DNA of 64,000 nucleotides, taken from assembly GCA_048594885.1 (NCBI GenBank), contig JBMDXB010000162.1, positions 27,309 through 91,308 of the forward strand, read 5' to 3'. Shown here in pieces: positions 1 to 8,214 of this stretch (positions within the stretch are counted from its first letter, which is position 1; each line of letters starts with the position of its first letter). This DNA comes from JBMDXB01 sp048594885 (GTDB taxonomy: Bacteria > Acidobacteriota > Vicinamibacteria > Vicinamibacterales > 2-12-FULL-66-21). The notes below the pieces were generated by a model, which was not told the origin of the DNA, made no database searches, and was given only the letters and a program-made list of their open reading frames with translations. The position numbers were made by a program, and so were the translations under genes.

Positions 1-906
1 GACAACCACGTCCGCGCGCGCATCGTCGTGCTCGCGGCGAGCGCGTGCGAGTCGGCGCGCCTGCTGCTGAACTCGAAATCCGGGAAGTTCCCGCGGGGAC
101 TGGCGAATTCGAGCGGCACGGTCGGCAAATACCTGACCGATTCGACCGGCCTCGGCGTCAGTGGATTCATCCCCAAATTGATGAACACGCCCGCACACAA
201 CTGCGACGGCGTCGGCGGCGGTCATCTCTTCATGCCGTGGTGGCTGGATAACAAGAAACTCGATTTCGCACGCGGGTATCACATCGAGATTGGCGGCGGC
301 CGGCGGATGCCGAGCGCCGGCTTCATGGGCGCGATTCAGAACTACCACAACTACACGCCGGTCGACGCGGCGAGCCGGCCGCCGGCTGGACCCGGCTATG
401 GCAAGTCGCTCAAGGACGACTACCGTCGCTTCTACGGATCGACCGTGAACTTCGCCGGCCGCGGCGAGATGATCCCGAACAAGGACTCGTACATGGACAT
501 CGATCCGAACGTCGTGGATCGATGGGGCATCCCGGTGCCGCGTTTCCACTTCAAGTTCAGCGATCACGAGATCAACCAGGCGAAGCACATGCAGGAGACC
601 TTCCGTGCGCTGATTCAGGAGATGGGCGGCGTGCCGACGTCGCCGATGCCGTCGCGCGAGCGGAACTACGGGCTTGCCGCCGGCGGCCGCATCATCCACG
701 AGGTCGGCGTCACGCGCATGGGGAACGATCCATCGACGTCGGTGCTGAACAAGCACTGCCGGGCACACGACGTCAGGAACCTGTTCGTCGCCGACGGCGG
801 GCCGTTCGTGTCGAACCCGGACAAGAACTGCACGTGGACGATCCTCGCGCTGGCGATGAAAACGGCCGAGTACATCGCCGAGCAGCGGAAGGCAGGAGCC
901 GTCTGA
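1..906 (+). CDS. GMC-family oxidoreductase, C-terminal part (gene cut by window edge)
   Basis: This is an FAD-dependent glucose-methanol-choline (GMC) oxidoreductase whose N-terminus, with the Rossmann FAD motif, lies before the window; the reading frame is open from base 1. The visible part carries the GMC C-terminal signatures: HEVGVTRMG followed by NLFVADGGPFVSNPDKNCTW and an ILALAMKTAEYI helix, where the active-site His/Asn region and FAD contacts lie in this family. It ends in a TGATG overlap with the next gene, a gluconate 2-dehydrogenase subunit 3 homologue. Known GMC/subunit-3/cytochrome c sets oxidise sugars or glycosides in the periplasm, for example at C3. That substrate is an inference here. 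The family call is firm; the partial status comes only from the window edge. Confidence 0.93.
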   Translation, partial: DNHVRARIVVLAASACESARLLLNSKSGKFPRGLANSSGTVGKYLTDSTGLGVSGFIPKLMNTPAHNCDGVGGGHLFMPWWLDNKKLDFARGYHIEIGGGRRMPSAGFMGAIQNYHNYTPVDAASRPPAGPGYGKSLKDDYRRFYGSTVNFAGRGEMIPNKDSYMDIDPNVVDRWGIPVPRFHFKFSDHEINQAKHMQETFRALIQEMGGVPTSPMPSRERNYGLAAGGRIIHEVGVTRMGNDPSTSVLNKHCRAHDVRNLFVADGGPFVSNPDKNCTWTILALAMKTAEYIAEQRKAGAV

Positions 907-1514
907 TGGACACGAACCGGCGCGCGCTGCTCAAGCTGATGTCGTCGGCGCCCGTAGCGGCGGCGTTCACGCTGACCGACGCGGAGGCACAGCAGGCGCA
1001 CGAGATGGCGCAGGCTGCGCGGCAGACGGCGCGCCAGACGCGCACCGCCTACAAGCCGACGTTCTTCACGCCGCACGAATACAGTACGGTGCGCGTGCTG
1101 GTCGATCTCATCATCCCGAAGGACGAGCGCTCGGGCAGCGCGACCGATGCCGGCGTGCCGGAGTTCATGGACTTCACCATGGTCGATCAGCCGGCGCGGC
1201 AGACGGCGATGCGCGGCGGCCTCGCGTGGCTCGACGCGGAGGCCAACCGCCGTTTCGACAAGACCTTCCTCGCGAGCAGCGACACGGAGCGGCGGCAGAT
1301 CCTCGACGACATCTCCGGGTTCGGCGAGCCGCCGGCCGGCATGACGCACGGCGCGGCGTTTTTCCGCAGCTTCCGCGACCTGACGGCCAGCGGCTTCTGG
1401 ACGAGCAAGATGGGGATCGCGGATCTCGGCTACATCGGCAACACCTTCGTCGCCGAGTGGACCGGATGCCCGGCCGATGCGCTGAAGAAGATCGGAGTGC
1501 GTAGAGCCGAATGA
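906..1514 (+). CDS. Gluconate 2-dehydrogenase subunit 3 family protein
   Basis: A 202-residue exported small subunit. The N-terminus has basic residues (MDTNRRALLKLM) and then a hydrophobic Ala-rich stretch, which fits a Tat-like or Sec signal. The body contains the family's typical segments: FFTPHEYSTVRVLVDLIIP near residues 58-76, and SGFWTSKMGIADLGYIGN near the C-terminus. In this family the subunit escorts the FAD-bearing GMC subunit through the Tat system and completes the dehydrogenase. Its ATG overlaps the stop of the GMC gene by one base (TGATG), so the two are almost certainly co-translated. Its own stop overlaps the next ATG (ATGA). The start was chosen because this overlap leaves the signal peptide at the N-terminus. 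Confidence 0.9.
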   Translation: MDTNRRALLKLMSSAPVAAAFTLTDAEAQQAHEMAQAARQTARQTRTAYKPTFFTPHEYSTVRVLVDLIIPKDERSGSATDAGVPEFMDFTMVDQPARQTAMRGGLAWLDAEANRRFDKTFLASSDTERRQILDDISGFGEPPAGMTHGAAFFRSFRDLTASGFWTSKMGIADLGYIGNTFVAEWTGCPADALKKIGVRRAE

Positions 1515-3634
1515 CGTTTCCTCAGCCGAGCGCCCTGCGCACTTTTCTCGCGTCCTTTCTCGTCCTGTTCCTCGAAGTTGCGTTGATTCGGTGGATGCCG
1601 GCGTACATCCGGCTCCTCTCGTACTTCTCCAACTTCATCCTGCTCGCCAGCTTCCTCGGGATCGGCGTCGGCTGCCTGCTGGCAACGTCGCGGAAGCGGC
1701 TGTTCCTGTGGTTCCCGCTGATTCAGGCGCTCGTCGTCGCGGCGGTGTATTTCTTCCGCCTCGAGGTCGGCGTCCCCACGGCCGGCGACATCTACTTCAC
1801 GAGCGGCACCGACGAGCGGGTCGTCCTCGTCGAGAGCACGATGCTGCTGCCGCTGCTCTTCGTCATCGTCGCAGTGCTGTTCATCGCGCTGGCGCAGCGC
1901 ATGGCGCAGGAGATGAACGCGCTGCCGCCGTTGCGCGGCTACACGATCAATCTTGCCGGCAGCCTCGCCGGAGTCGCGGCGTTCGGCGTGATTTCCTGGC
2001 TGGAGCTGCCGCCGGCGTGGTGGTTCGGGATTGCGGCGCTCTCGGCCGTACCGCTGCTGGTCTCGCAAAATGGGGACACCCCCCATTTCCGGAGAACGCA
2101 CGCGGAAATGGGGAGTGTCCCCATTTTGCTGGCTCGGCTGATCAACGTCGCGCTGCTCATCGCAACCGTCGCCGCCGTCCACATGATGGCGCGCGGCGCG
2201 CTGTGGTCGCCCTACTACAAGATCACCGTCGGCCAGGAAGGGGAGGACACCGTCGTCGAGGTGAACAACATCTTTCACCAGTCGATGGCGCCGGTGGACC
2301 GCAAGGAGTACTTCTACCAGTGGCCGTACATGGCCTTCGGCGACACGTTCGAGGACGTGCTGATACTCGGCGCCGGCTCGGGCACCGACGTCGCCGCGGC
2401 GCTGCGGCACGGCGCCAAGCGCGTCGACGCGGTCGAGATCGACCCGATGATCATTCGCCTCGGCCGCGAGCACCATCCCGATCGGCCGTACTGGGACCCG
2501 CGCGTGACGGTCGTCAACGACGACGCGCGGCATTTCCTGCGGACGACGGAGAAGCAGTACGACCTCGTCGTGTTCGCGCTGATCGACTCGCTGACGCTGC
2601 AATCGAGCTTCTCGGGCGTGCGGCTCGAGAGCTACATGTTCACGGAGGAGTCGTTCCGCGCCGTCCGCGATCGGCTGAAGCCGGACGGCCTGCTCGTCAT
2701 CTACAACTACTTCCGCGAGCGCTGGCTCGTCGATCGCCTCGCGAACACCGCCGCGGTCGCGTTCGGCGAAGAGCCGCGCGTGCACGTGCACGAGGCGCGC
2801 GCGTATCTCGGCGTGCTGATGGCCGGCCCCCGCCTCGAGCAATTGACGACGGAGCCGCAGGTGCCGGAGCGGGTGACGGCATTCGGGCAGTCCCACGCGC
2901 CGAGTCCCGCGCGGATGCACCGGCGCGACGCGTCGGTGGAGCCCGCCAGCGACGACTGGCCGTTTCTCTACCTGCGCAACCGGCATCTGCCGCGCCATTA
3001 CGGCGCCGCGCTCCTCATCATCTTGATCGTGTCGACCGTCGCCGTGCTCGGCGTACAGAAGATGACCATCGCGCAGCCCTTCAGGGCTGCGGAACGCCGC
3101 TGGTCGTGGCAGTTCTTCCTGCTCGGCGCCGGGTTCATGCTGCTCGAGACGAAGTCGATCATCCAGTTCGCGCTGTTGTGGGGCTCGACCTGGGTGGTGG
3201 CCTCGCTGGCAATCGCGTCGGTGCTGACGATGGCGCTGGTCGCAAACTACGTCGTGTCGCGCGTCGAGATCCGGCGGCCGTGGCTCGTCGGCCTCGTCCT
3301 GGTCGCGCTGCTCGGCGCCAACTACCTCATTCCGATCGGCCGCGTCGCGTTCGAGAGCCGTGCGCTGGAGTCGGTGTTCTACGCCGTGCTCGTCTTCAGT
3401 CCGATCCTGTGTGCCGGCCTGCTGTTCGGCTCGGGCATCAAGCACTCGACGTCGCTCGCGCGCGATTACGGCACGAACCTGCTGGGCGCAATGGTCGGCG
3501 GCGTCGGCGAGTACTTGTCGTTGCTCACAGGGTTCCGTATCCTTTTATTTCTGATTGCGCTCTGTTACGTCGGGGCGCTCGTGGCGAGGCGCGCCGAGGG
3601 GACCGATCGGGTCGGCAGCCCGCATGGCGTCTGA
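1511..3634 (+). CDS. Polytopic membrane protein with spermidine-synthase-like methyltransferase domain
   Basis: A 707-residue protein in three parts. An N-terminal block of about six membrane helices (to about residue 240) is followed by a SAM-methyltransferase/spermidine-synthase fold with the glycine loop ILGAGSGTDVAAAL and acidic strand VDAVEIDP, near residues 278-305. A C-terminal block of about seven helices follows. Related membrane-bound spermidine synthase-like proteins are common, but their substrate is mostly unknown. The usual DxxDP active-site motif reads FALIDSLTL here, so polyamine synthesis is doubtful. The ATG overlaps the stop of the dehydrogenase subunit (ATGA), linking it to that operon. 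The gene is odd: two palindromic repeats, at 2065-2129 and 3072-3091, lie inside it without breaking the frame. The TGA stop sits at the edge of a third repeat. Confidence 0.85.
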   Translation: MTFPQPSALRTFLASFLVLFLEVALIRWMPAYIRLLSYFSNFILLASFLGIGVGCLLATSRKRLFLWFPLIQALVVAAVYFFRLEVGVPTAGDIYFTSGTDERVVLVESTMLLPLLFVIVAVLFIALAQRMAQEMNALPPLRGYTINLAGSLAGVAAFGVISWLELPPAWWFGIAALSAVPLLVSQNGDTPHFRRTHAEMGSVPILLARLINVALLIATVAAVHMMARGALWSPYYKITVGQEGEDTVVEVNNIFHQSMAPVDRKEYFYQWPYMAFGDTFEDVLILGAGSGTDVAAALRHGAKRVDAVEIDPMIIRLGREHHPDRPYWDPRVTVVNDDARHFLRTTEKQYDLVVFALIDSLTLQSSFSGVRLESYMFTEESFRAVRDRLKPDGLLVIYNYFRERWLVDRLANTAAVAFGEEPRVHVHEARAYLGVLMAGPRLEQLTTEPQVPERVTAFGQSHAPSPARMHRRDASVEPASDDWPFLYLRNRHLPRHYGAALLIILIVSTVAVLGVQKMTIAQPFRAAERRWSWQFFLLGAGFMLLETKSIIQFALLWGSTWVVASLAIASVLTMALVANYVVSRVEIRRPWLVGLVLVALLGANYLIPIGRVAFESRALESVFYAVLVFSPILCAGLLFGSGIKHSTSLARDYGTNLLGAMVGGVGEYLSLLTGFRILLFLIALCYVGALVARRAEGTDRVGSPHGV
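2065..2129. repeat. Double-hairpin palindromic element inside a coding region
   Basis: Two 27-nt arms (2065-2091 and 2103-2129) are inverted copies of each other with one mismatch, separated by 11 nt. Each arm also contains its own small palindrome, AAATGGGG...CCCCATTT, so the element can form two hairpins or one long one. It reads through in frame as a hydrophilic stretch (NGDTPHFRRTHAEMGSVP) between hydrophobic segments of the host protein. The shape matches a BIME-like pair of REP sequences. No second copy occurs in this window. Confidence 0.85.
3072..3091. repeat. 8-4-8 hairpin (REP-like) inside a coding region
   Basis: CGCAGCCC-TTCA-GGGCTGCG is a perfect 8-bp stem with a 4-nt loop, which reads TGAA on the other strand. 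It encodes part of AQPFRAAERR in a linker between membrane segments of the spermidine-synthase-like protein. Stem and loop sizes match the intergenic REP elements elsewhere in the window. The GTAG head present in those copies is not conserved here. Confidence 0.65.
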
Positions 3635-3715
3635 ACACGGAGAACACGGAGAACACGGAGTAAAATCTGTTTGGCTCCGTGACCTCCGTGGCCTCCGTGT
3701 TGGAACGCTGTGGAT
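3632..3715. repeat. CACGGAG-rich inverted repeat, copy 1
   Basis: The left arm holds three units of AACACGGAG and the right arm holds CTCCGTG units ending in GTTGGAACGCTGTGGATC, so the whole folds into a long imperfect hairpin. Two longer copies lie at 12887-13003 and 18128-18261. This copy starts at the stop codon of the upstream gene (TGAACACGG) and fills most of the gap before the cytochrome gene. Confidence 0.85.
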
Positions 3716-3748
3716 CTGTTCGAAAAGGCTTATTGCGAGAATCTATCG

Positions 3749-4171
3749 ATGTTCACACCCACTAAGTTCGCATTCGCACTGATGTCCGTCTGCCTGGCGA
3801 CCGCTGTTGTCGCTGGCGCGCAAACGAAGACGAAACCGAATCCGAAGGCGCCCGCGGCGAAGGCCGAGCAGTCCGAGCAGGCGGGGAAGACCGGGAAGAG
3901 TTCAGCGGCCGCGGAGAAGGCGGCCGAGGGCTACAAGACAATCTGTCAGACCTGCCACCTTGCCGATGGCAAGGGGCTGACGCCGGACATGAGCTTCACC
4001 GACGGCGTCTGGAAGCACGGCACGACGACCCAGGCGATGGCGAAGGTGATCACCGAGGGAGTACCCGGCACCGTGATGCTGTCGTACAAGGATCGGTTCA
4101 CGAAGGAAGAGATCCTCGAGCTGGTAAAGATCGTCCGCTCGTTCGATCCGAAGCTGAAGGCGAAGAAGTAG
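3749..4171 (+). CDS. Exported c-type cytochrome, mono-haem
   Basis: A 140-residue protein with an N-terminal signal sequence (cleavage likely after VVAGAQ), a Lys/Ala/Glu-rich linker (residues 25-60) and a single class I cytochrome c domain with the haem motif CQTCH at residues 66-70. The Met in PGTVMLSYKDRF is a candidate sixth ligand. It would carry electrons in the periplasm, plausibly from the GMC dehydrogenase encoded two genes upstream. An in-frame ATG at 3710 would add 13 residues before the signal peptide, so 3749 is preferred. The TAG stop is contributed by the GTAG head of the REP element that follows. Confidence 0.88.
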   Translation: MFTPTKFAFALMSVCLATAVVAGAQTKTKPNPKAPAAKAEQSEQAGKTGKSSAAAEKAAEGYKTICQTCHLADGKGLTPDMSFTDGVWKHGTTTQAMAKVITEGVPGTVMLSYKDRFTKEEILELVKIVRSFDPKLKAKK

Positions 4172-4191
4172 GGCGGCACGTCAGTGCCGCC
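4168..4191 (+). repeat. REP-like hairpin with GTAG head, GGCGGCAC stem variant
   Basis: GTAG is followed by GGCGGCAC-GTCA-GTGCCGCC: a perfect 8-bp stem with a 4-nt loop (TGAC on the opposite strand). The TAG of the head is the stop codon of the cytochrome gene. It could also act as a transcript-end hairpin, though no T-run follows. Confidence 0.75.
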
Positions 4192-4204
4192 GACAGGACC
4201 AGCG

Positions 4205-5332
4205 ATGCGCACCGTGAATGTTGCTTTGATCGGCTACGCCTTCATGGGGAAGGCGCACAGCAACGCCTACCGCCAGGTGGGCCCCTTTTTCTCGCCGAAG
4301 CTGACGCCGAAGATGAAGGTCATCTGCGGCCGGACGAAGGACAAGGTCGAGGCCGCGGCGCGCGCGTACGGCTGGGAGGAAGCCAGCACGGATTGGCAAG
4401 CCGTCGTCACGCGCGAGGACATCGACATCGTCGACATCGTGACGCCCGGCGATCTGCACGCGCCGATTGCCATCGCCGCCGCGAAGGCTGGCAAGGTGGT
4501 GTTCTGCGAGAAGCCGCTCGCGAATACCGTCGCCGAAGCGGAACGCATGCTTGCCACCGCCGAGAAGGCCGGCGTGCTGCACATGATCTGCCACAACTAC
4601 CGGCGCATCCCGGCCGTCATGCACGCGAAGAAACTGATCGCGGACGGGCGCATCGGCGAGATCCGGCACTATCGCGGCACCTACCTGCAGGACTGGCCTT
4701 CCGATCCGAACTTCCCGCTGGTCTGGCGTCTCGACAAGACCAAGGCCGGATCGGGAGCGCTCGGCGACCTCGCGGCGCACACGATCGATCTCGCGCGGTT
4801 CCTCGTCGGCGAGATCACGGAGGCCACAGGCGACCTCAAGACGTTCGTCACGGAGCGGCCGCTGGCGGACAACCCGAAAAAGAAAGGGCCCGTCACCGTC
4901 GACGATGCGGCCATTGCACTGGTGCGGTTTGCGAACGGCGCGATCGGGACGATCGAAGCCACGCGCATGGCACCGGGCCGCAAGAACTACAACCGGTTCG
5001 AGGTCAACGGCAGTCGCGGCAGCATCGCGTTCGACCTCGAGCGTATGAACGAGCTCGATGTCTACTTCTCGGACGACCCGCAGACCGAACGCGGCTTCCG
5101 GACGATTCTCGCCACCGACCCCGCGCACCCCTACTTCAAGGCGTGGTGGCCGGCCGGCCACATCATCGGCTACGAGCACACGTTCATCCACACCGTCTAC
5201 GACCTGCTCGAAGGGATCGAGACGAACAAGCAGCCGATCCCCAGCTTCGCCGACGGCGTCAGGAACCAGCACGTGCTGGGCGCCATCGAGAAGTCCGCGC
5301 AGACCGGCCGCTGGGTGAGGGTCCCGCAGTAA
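4205..5332 (+). CDS. Gfo/Idh/MocA-family NAD(P)-dependent oxidoreductase
   Basis: A 375-residue cytosolic oxidoreductase. The N-terminal Rossmann fold starts at once (VNVALIGYAFMGKAHSNAY) and includes the family's EKPLANT motif near residue 104. The C-terminal substrate-binding domain contains GALGDLAAHTIDLARFL near residues 183-200. Members oxidise or reduce sugars, inositols and keto-glycosides with NAD(P). No signal peptide is present, unlike the Tat-type homologue at 22414. A GTG at 4184 gives a longer frame but lies inside a REP hairpin, so ATG 4205 is preferred. Its position after a dehydrogenase/cytochrome set suggests it handles the oxidised sugar product, which is an inference. Confidence 0.92.
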   Translation: MRTVNVALIGYAFMGKAHSNAYRQVGPFFSPKLTPKMKVICGRTKDKVEAAARAYGWEEASTDWQAVVTREDIDIVDIVTPGDLHAPIAIAAAKAGKVVFCEKPLANTVAEAERMLATAEKAGVLHMICHNYRRIPAVMHAKKLIADGRIGEIRHYRGTYLQDWPSDPNFPLVWRLDKTKAGSGALGDLAAHTIDLARFLVGEITEATGDLKTFVTERPLADNPKKKGPVTVDDAAIALVRFANGAIGTIEATRMAPGRKNYNRFEVNGSRGSIAFDLERMNELDVYFSDDPQTERGFRTILATDPAHPYFKAWWPAGHIIGYEHTFIHTVYDLLEGIETNKQPIPSFADGVRNQHVLGAIEKSAQTGRWVRVPQ

Positions 5333-5353
5333 GCTGACGGCGCCCGGACGTCG

Positions 5354-5359
5354 TATACT
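5354..5359 (+). promoter_or_regulatory. Possible -10 box TATACT before the S9 peptidase gene
   Basis: TATACT lies 36 bp before the ATG at 5396 in the gap after the Gfo/Idh gene. No convincing -35 box is seen at normal spacing. A GGAGG ribosome-binding site follows at 5387-5391. Confidence 0.3.
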
Positions 5360-5395
5360 CCACGTCTTACGGGACTTATCTTTCACGGAGGCACT

Positions 5396-8113
5396 ATGTC
5401 GAGACGCGTCGCCCGCTTCGCGCCGGCGGTGGTCCTGGTTCTCCTGTCTGCTTCGCTGCTGGCGCAGCAGGCCGCGAGTCCGTCCTCGTGGGCAGACGAC
5501 ATCATCAAGCAGGAGTCGTACGCGACGCCGCCGCCCGAGCTGGCGGATGCCGTCCTCGCGCCGCGCTACAAGAACGTCGCGCTGACGAATGCCAGCCCCG
5601 ACAAGAAGTGGTTCGCCGACGAGATCGGCGACGGCCCCGTGGCGATGAAGACCTTCGCCAAGCCGTTCCACGAGCTCGGCGGGGTGTTCATCGACTTCAA
5701 GGCGAACCGCGCGCGCACGCTGACGATTCGGAACAACATCGGCATCCAGGTGATCTCGGCGGCCGACGGAACCAGGCGGACGCTGCAGATTCCGGCCGGC
5801 GCGCGCGTCTCGAACGCCGTGTGGTCGCCGGACAGCCGATCGATCGCCTACTTCGCGCACACCGACGACGCGACGCACATCCATGTTGCGGACGTCGTGA
5901 CCGGGCAGTCGCGTCAGCTCACGAAGACGCCGGTGCTCGCCACGTTCGTCTCCAGCTTCGAGTTCACAACCGACGGCAAGAGCATCGCCGCCGTGATCGT
6001 GCCGGACGGCCGCGCGCCGATGCCGGCTGCACCGGCGGCACCGACCGGGCCGACGGTCAAGATCGCCGACGCCGAGAAGAACCGCCTGCGCACGTTCCCG
6101 AGCCTGATGGCCACCCCGTACGAGAAGGAGCTGCTCGAGTGGCATGCCACGGGGCAGGTCGCGCTCATCGACGTGCAGTCACGCTCCGTGAAGAAGATCG
6201 GCCAGCCCACGATGGTGCGGTCGATCGACGCGTCGCCCGACGGCAAATACGTCCGCGTCACGCGCATCGTGAAGCCGTTCTCGTACGACGTGCCGGTGAG
6301 CAGCTTCGGGACGATCGAGGAAATCTGGGATGCCGCGGATGGCAAGGTCCTCGCCGAAGTCCGCAAGCAGCCGATGAATCTCGGCGTGCAGGACGACACG
6401 CAGCCGCCGCCCGATCCGGGGCAGCCGCCGGCGGCGGGGGGCGGCCGTGGCGCCCAACAGACTGGAAAGCGCGAGCTCGCGTGGCGGATCGACGGCCAGG
6501 GGCTCACGTATCTCGAGCAGGAGCAGCCGCCGGCCGGCGAGGGACGCAGCGGCCGCGGTGCCGGCCGTACCGGTGGCGCCGCAGTGGATCCGGCCGATGC
6601 GCCGGCGGGCGGACGGCAGGGTCGCGGCACGCAGACGCCGCAGCGGCCCGATCGGTTGTATCAGTGGCTGCCGCCGTTCACCGACGCGGCCAGGAAGGTC
6701 GTCTTCGAGAACCCGACGCGCATGAGCGGGCACCGGTTCTCTCCGGACATGCAGATCCTTTTCTTCAGCGAGCGGCAGGGGCAGAACGCGATCGAGACCG
6801 CCGTCTACCTGACCGAGCCGTCGAAGAAGTACACGCTGGCGCGGTACCGTTCGGACGACGTCTACGCGAATCCCGGATCGATCGTTGGCGTGCGCGGCGG
6901 CGGTGGCGGCGGCGGGCGGGGCGGCGGCGGACGCGGCGGCTTCACGCCGGGTGGCGGCGGTCCCGTGCTCCTCTCGGCCGACAAGGAAGCGGTGTTCTTT
7001 CAGGGCACGCTCAACGACAAGAACCCGAACGCCGTCGGGCCGAAGACGTTCGTCGATCGCGTCGCGATCAAGACGGGCGAGAAGCAGCGCATCTACGAGA
7101 GTGACAACAACGACGTCTACGAGCGCGTCTCGACCGTGATCGATCCAGACGCCAAGCGCTTCATCGTCACGCGCGAGGGACCGACGGAGGTGCCGCAGCA
7201 GTACCTTGTCGAGAACGGTCAGCGCAAGCAGTTGACCCAGAATGTCGACGTCACGCCCGACTTGACGAAGATGCGCGTCGAGCGCTTCATCGTGACGCGC
7301 TCCGACGGCTTCACGTTCCGCACCACCGTCAACCTGCCGGCGACCTACAACCCGGACACGCCGCCGCCGGCGATCTTCTGGTTCTACCCGCGCGAGTACA
7401 CGGATCAGGAGTCGTACGATCGGCCTGACCGCACGTTCAACAAGAACGCCTTCCCGAACTTCGGCACGCGGTCGATGGAGTTCTTCGTCCGCCTCGGCTA
7501 CGCCGTCGTCGAGCCCGACTCGCCGATCATCGGCGCGCAGGGCGCGATGAACAACAACTACGTCCACGATTTGCGGAACAATCTCGCGGCCGTGATCGAC
7601 GAGCTCGATCGGCGCAAGTTCGCCGATCGCAACCGGCTCGCGATTGGCGGCCACAGCTACGGCGCGTTCTCGACGGTCAACGCGATGGTGCACACGCCGT
7701 TCTTCAAGGCGGGCATCGCCGGCGACGGCGCCTACAACCGCACGCTGACGCCGCTCGGCTTCCAGTCGGAGCGCCGCGATCTATGGGAAGCGCCGAACGT
7801 CTACCTGAACATGTCGCCGTTCCTCTACGCGAACAACCTGACGGGCTCGCTGCTGATGTACCACGGCCTCGCGGATCAGAACGTCGGCACGGATCCGACG
7901 AACTCGATCCGGCTGTATCACGCGCTGAACGGGCTGGGAAAGACGACGGCGCTGTACTTGTATCCGCTCGAGGACCACGGACCGGCCAGCCGCGAGACGT
8001 TGCTCGATCTGTGGGCGCGCTGGGCAGCGTGGCTGGACAAATACGTCAAAAACCCGCAGAAGCCGCAGAAGAAACCGATCACGACGGATTCCGCGGCGAG
8101 TCGCATTCGCTAG
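5396..8113 (+). CDS. Exported S9-family serine peptidase (prolyl oligopeptidase / acylaminoacyl-peptidase type)
   Basis: A 905-residue exported peptidase. The signal peptide (MSRRVARFAPAVVLVLLSASLLAQQ) is followed by a long beta-propeller-like region and a C-terminal alpha/beta-hydrolase domain. The catalytic triad is visible: Ser754 in GGHSYGAFS, Asp827 in HGLADQNVG and His861 in LEDHGP. It likely trims peptides in the periplasm. ATG 5396 has a good ribosome-binding site, CGGAGG, 5 nt upstream. Two low-complexity inserts interrupt the propeller: a Pro/Gly/Arg-rich stretch around residues 340-420 and an almost pure Gly/Arg stretch around residues 500-525. These are absent from typical family members and probably form loops. 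The next gene is a second S9 enzyme in the same direction. Confidence 0.9.
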   Translation: MSRRVARFAPAVVLVLLSASLLAQQAASPSSWADDIIKQESYATPPPELADAVLAPRYKNVALTNASPDKKWFADEIGDGPVAMKTFAKPFHELGGVFIDFKANRARTLTIRNNIGIQVISAADGTRRTLQIPAGARVSNAVWSPDSRSIAYFAHTDDATHIHVADVVTGQSRQLTKTPVLATFVSSFEFTTDGKSIAAVIVPDGRAPMPAAPAAPTGPTVKIADAEKNRLRTFPSLMATPYEKELLEWHATGQVALIDVQSRSVKKIGQPTMVRSIDASPDGKYVRVTRIVKPFSYDVPVSSFGTIEEIWDAADGKVLAEVRKQPMNLGVQDDTQPPPDPGQPPAAGGGRGAQQTGKRELAWRIDGQGLTYLEQEQPPAGEGRSGRGAGRTGGAAVDPADAPAGGRQGRGTQTPQRPDRLYQWLPPFTDAARKVVFENPTRMSGHRFSPDMQILFFSERQGQNAIETAVYLTEPSKKYTLARYRSDDVYANPGSIVGVRGGGGGGGRGGGGRGGFTPGGGGPVLLSADKEAVFFQGTLNDKNPNAVGPKTFVDRVAIKTGEKQRIYESDNNDVYERVSTVIDPDAKRFIVTREGPTEVPQQYLVENGQRKQLTQNVDVTPDLTKMRVERFIVTRSDGFTFRTTVNLPATYNPDTPPPAIFWFYPREYTDQESYDRPDRTFNKNAFPNFGTRSMEFFVRLGYAVVEPDSPIIGAQGAMNNNYVHDLRNNLAAVIDELDRRKFADRNRLAIGGHSYGAFSTVNAMVHTPFFKAGIAGDGAYNRTLTPLGFQSERRDLWEAPNVYLNMSPFLYANNLTGSLLMYHGLADQNVGTDPTNSIRLYHALNGLGKTTALYLYPLEDHGPASRETLLDLWARWAAWLDKYVKNPQKPQKKPITTDSAASRIR

Positions 8114-8198
8114 ATCGCGTTCAACAGGAGGAGGGGAGAAGGGGAGAATCTCATTTTCAATGTCTCCCTTCCTCCCCTTCTCCTGTTTGGCCGCGATC
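8113..8198. repeat. AACAGGAG...CTCCTGTT inverted element, copy 1
   Basis: The ends are GATCGCG and CGCGATC. Inside these, AACAGGAGGAGGGGAGAAGG faces the complementary CCTTCTCCTGTT arm, forming a purine/pyrimidine-rich hairpin. A second copy with the same ends is at 27282-27386. Both lie just upstream of an exported peptidase gene. Confidence 0.8.
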
Positions 8199-8214
8199 TC
8201 TCATCAAGGTACCG

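Noticed and set aside
1511..3634. True spermidine synthase
   Set aside because: The usual acidic active-site motif is not conserved and the protein is mostly membrane-embedded; only the fold is supported.
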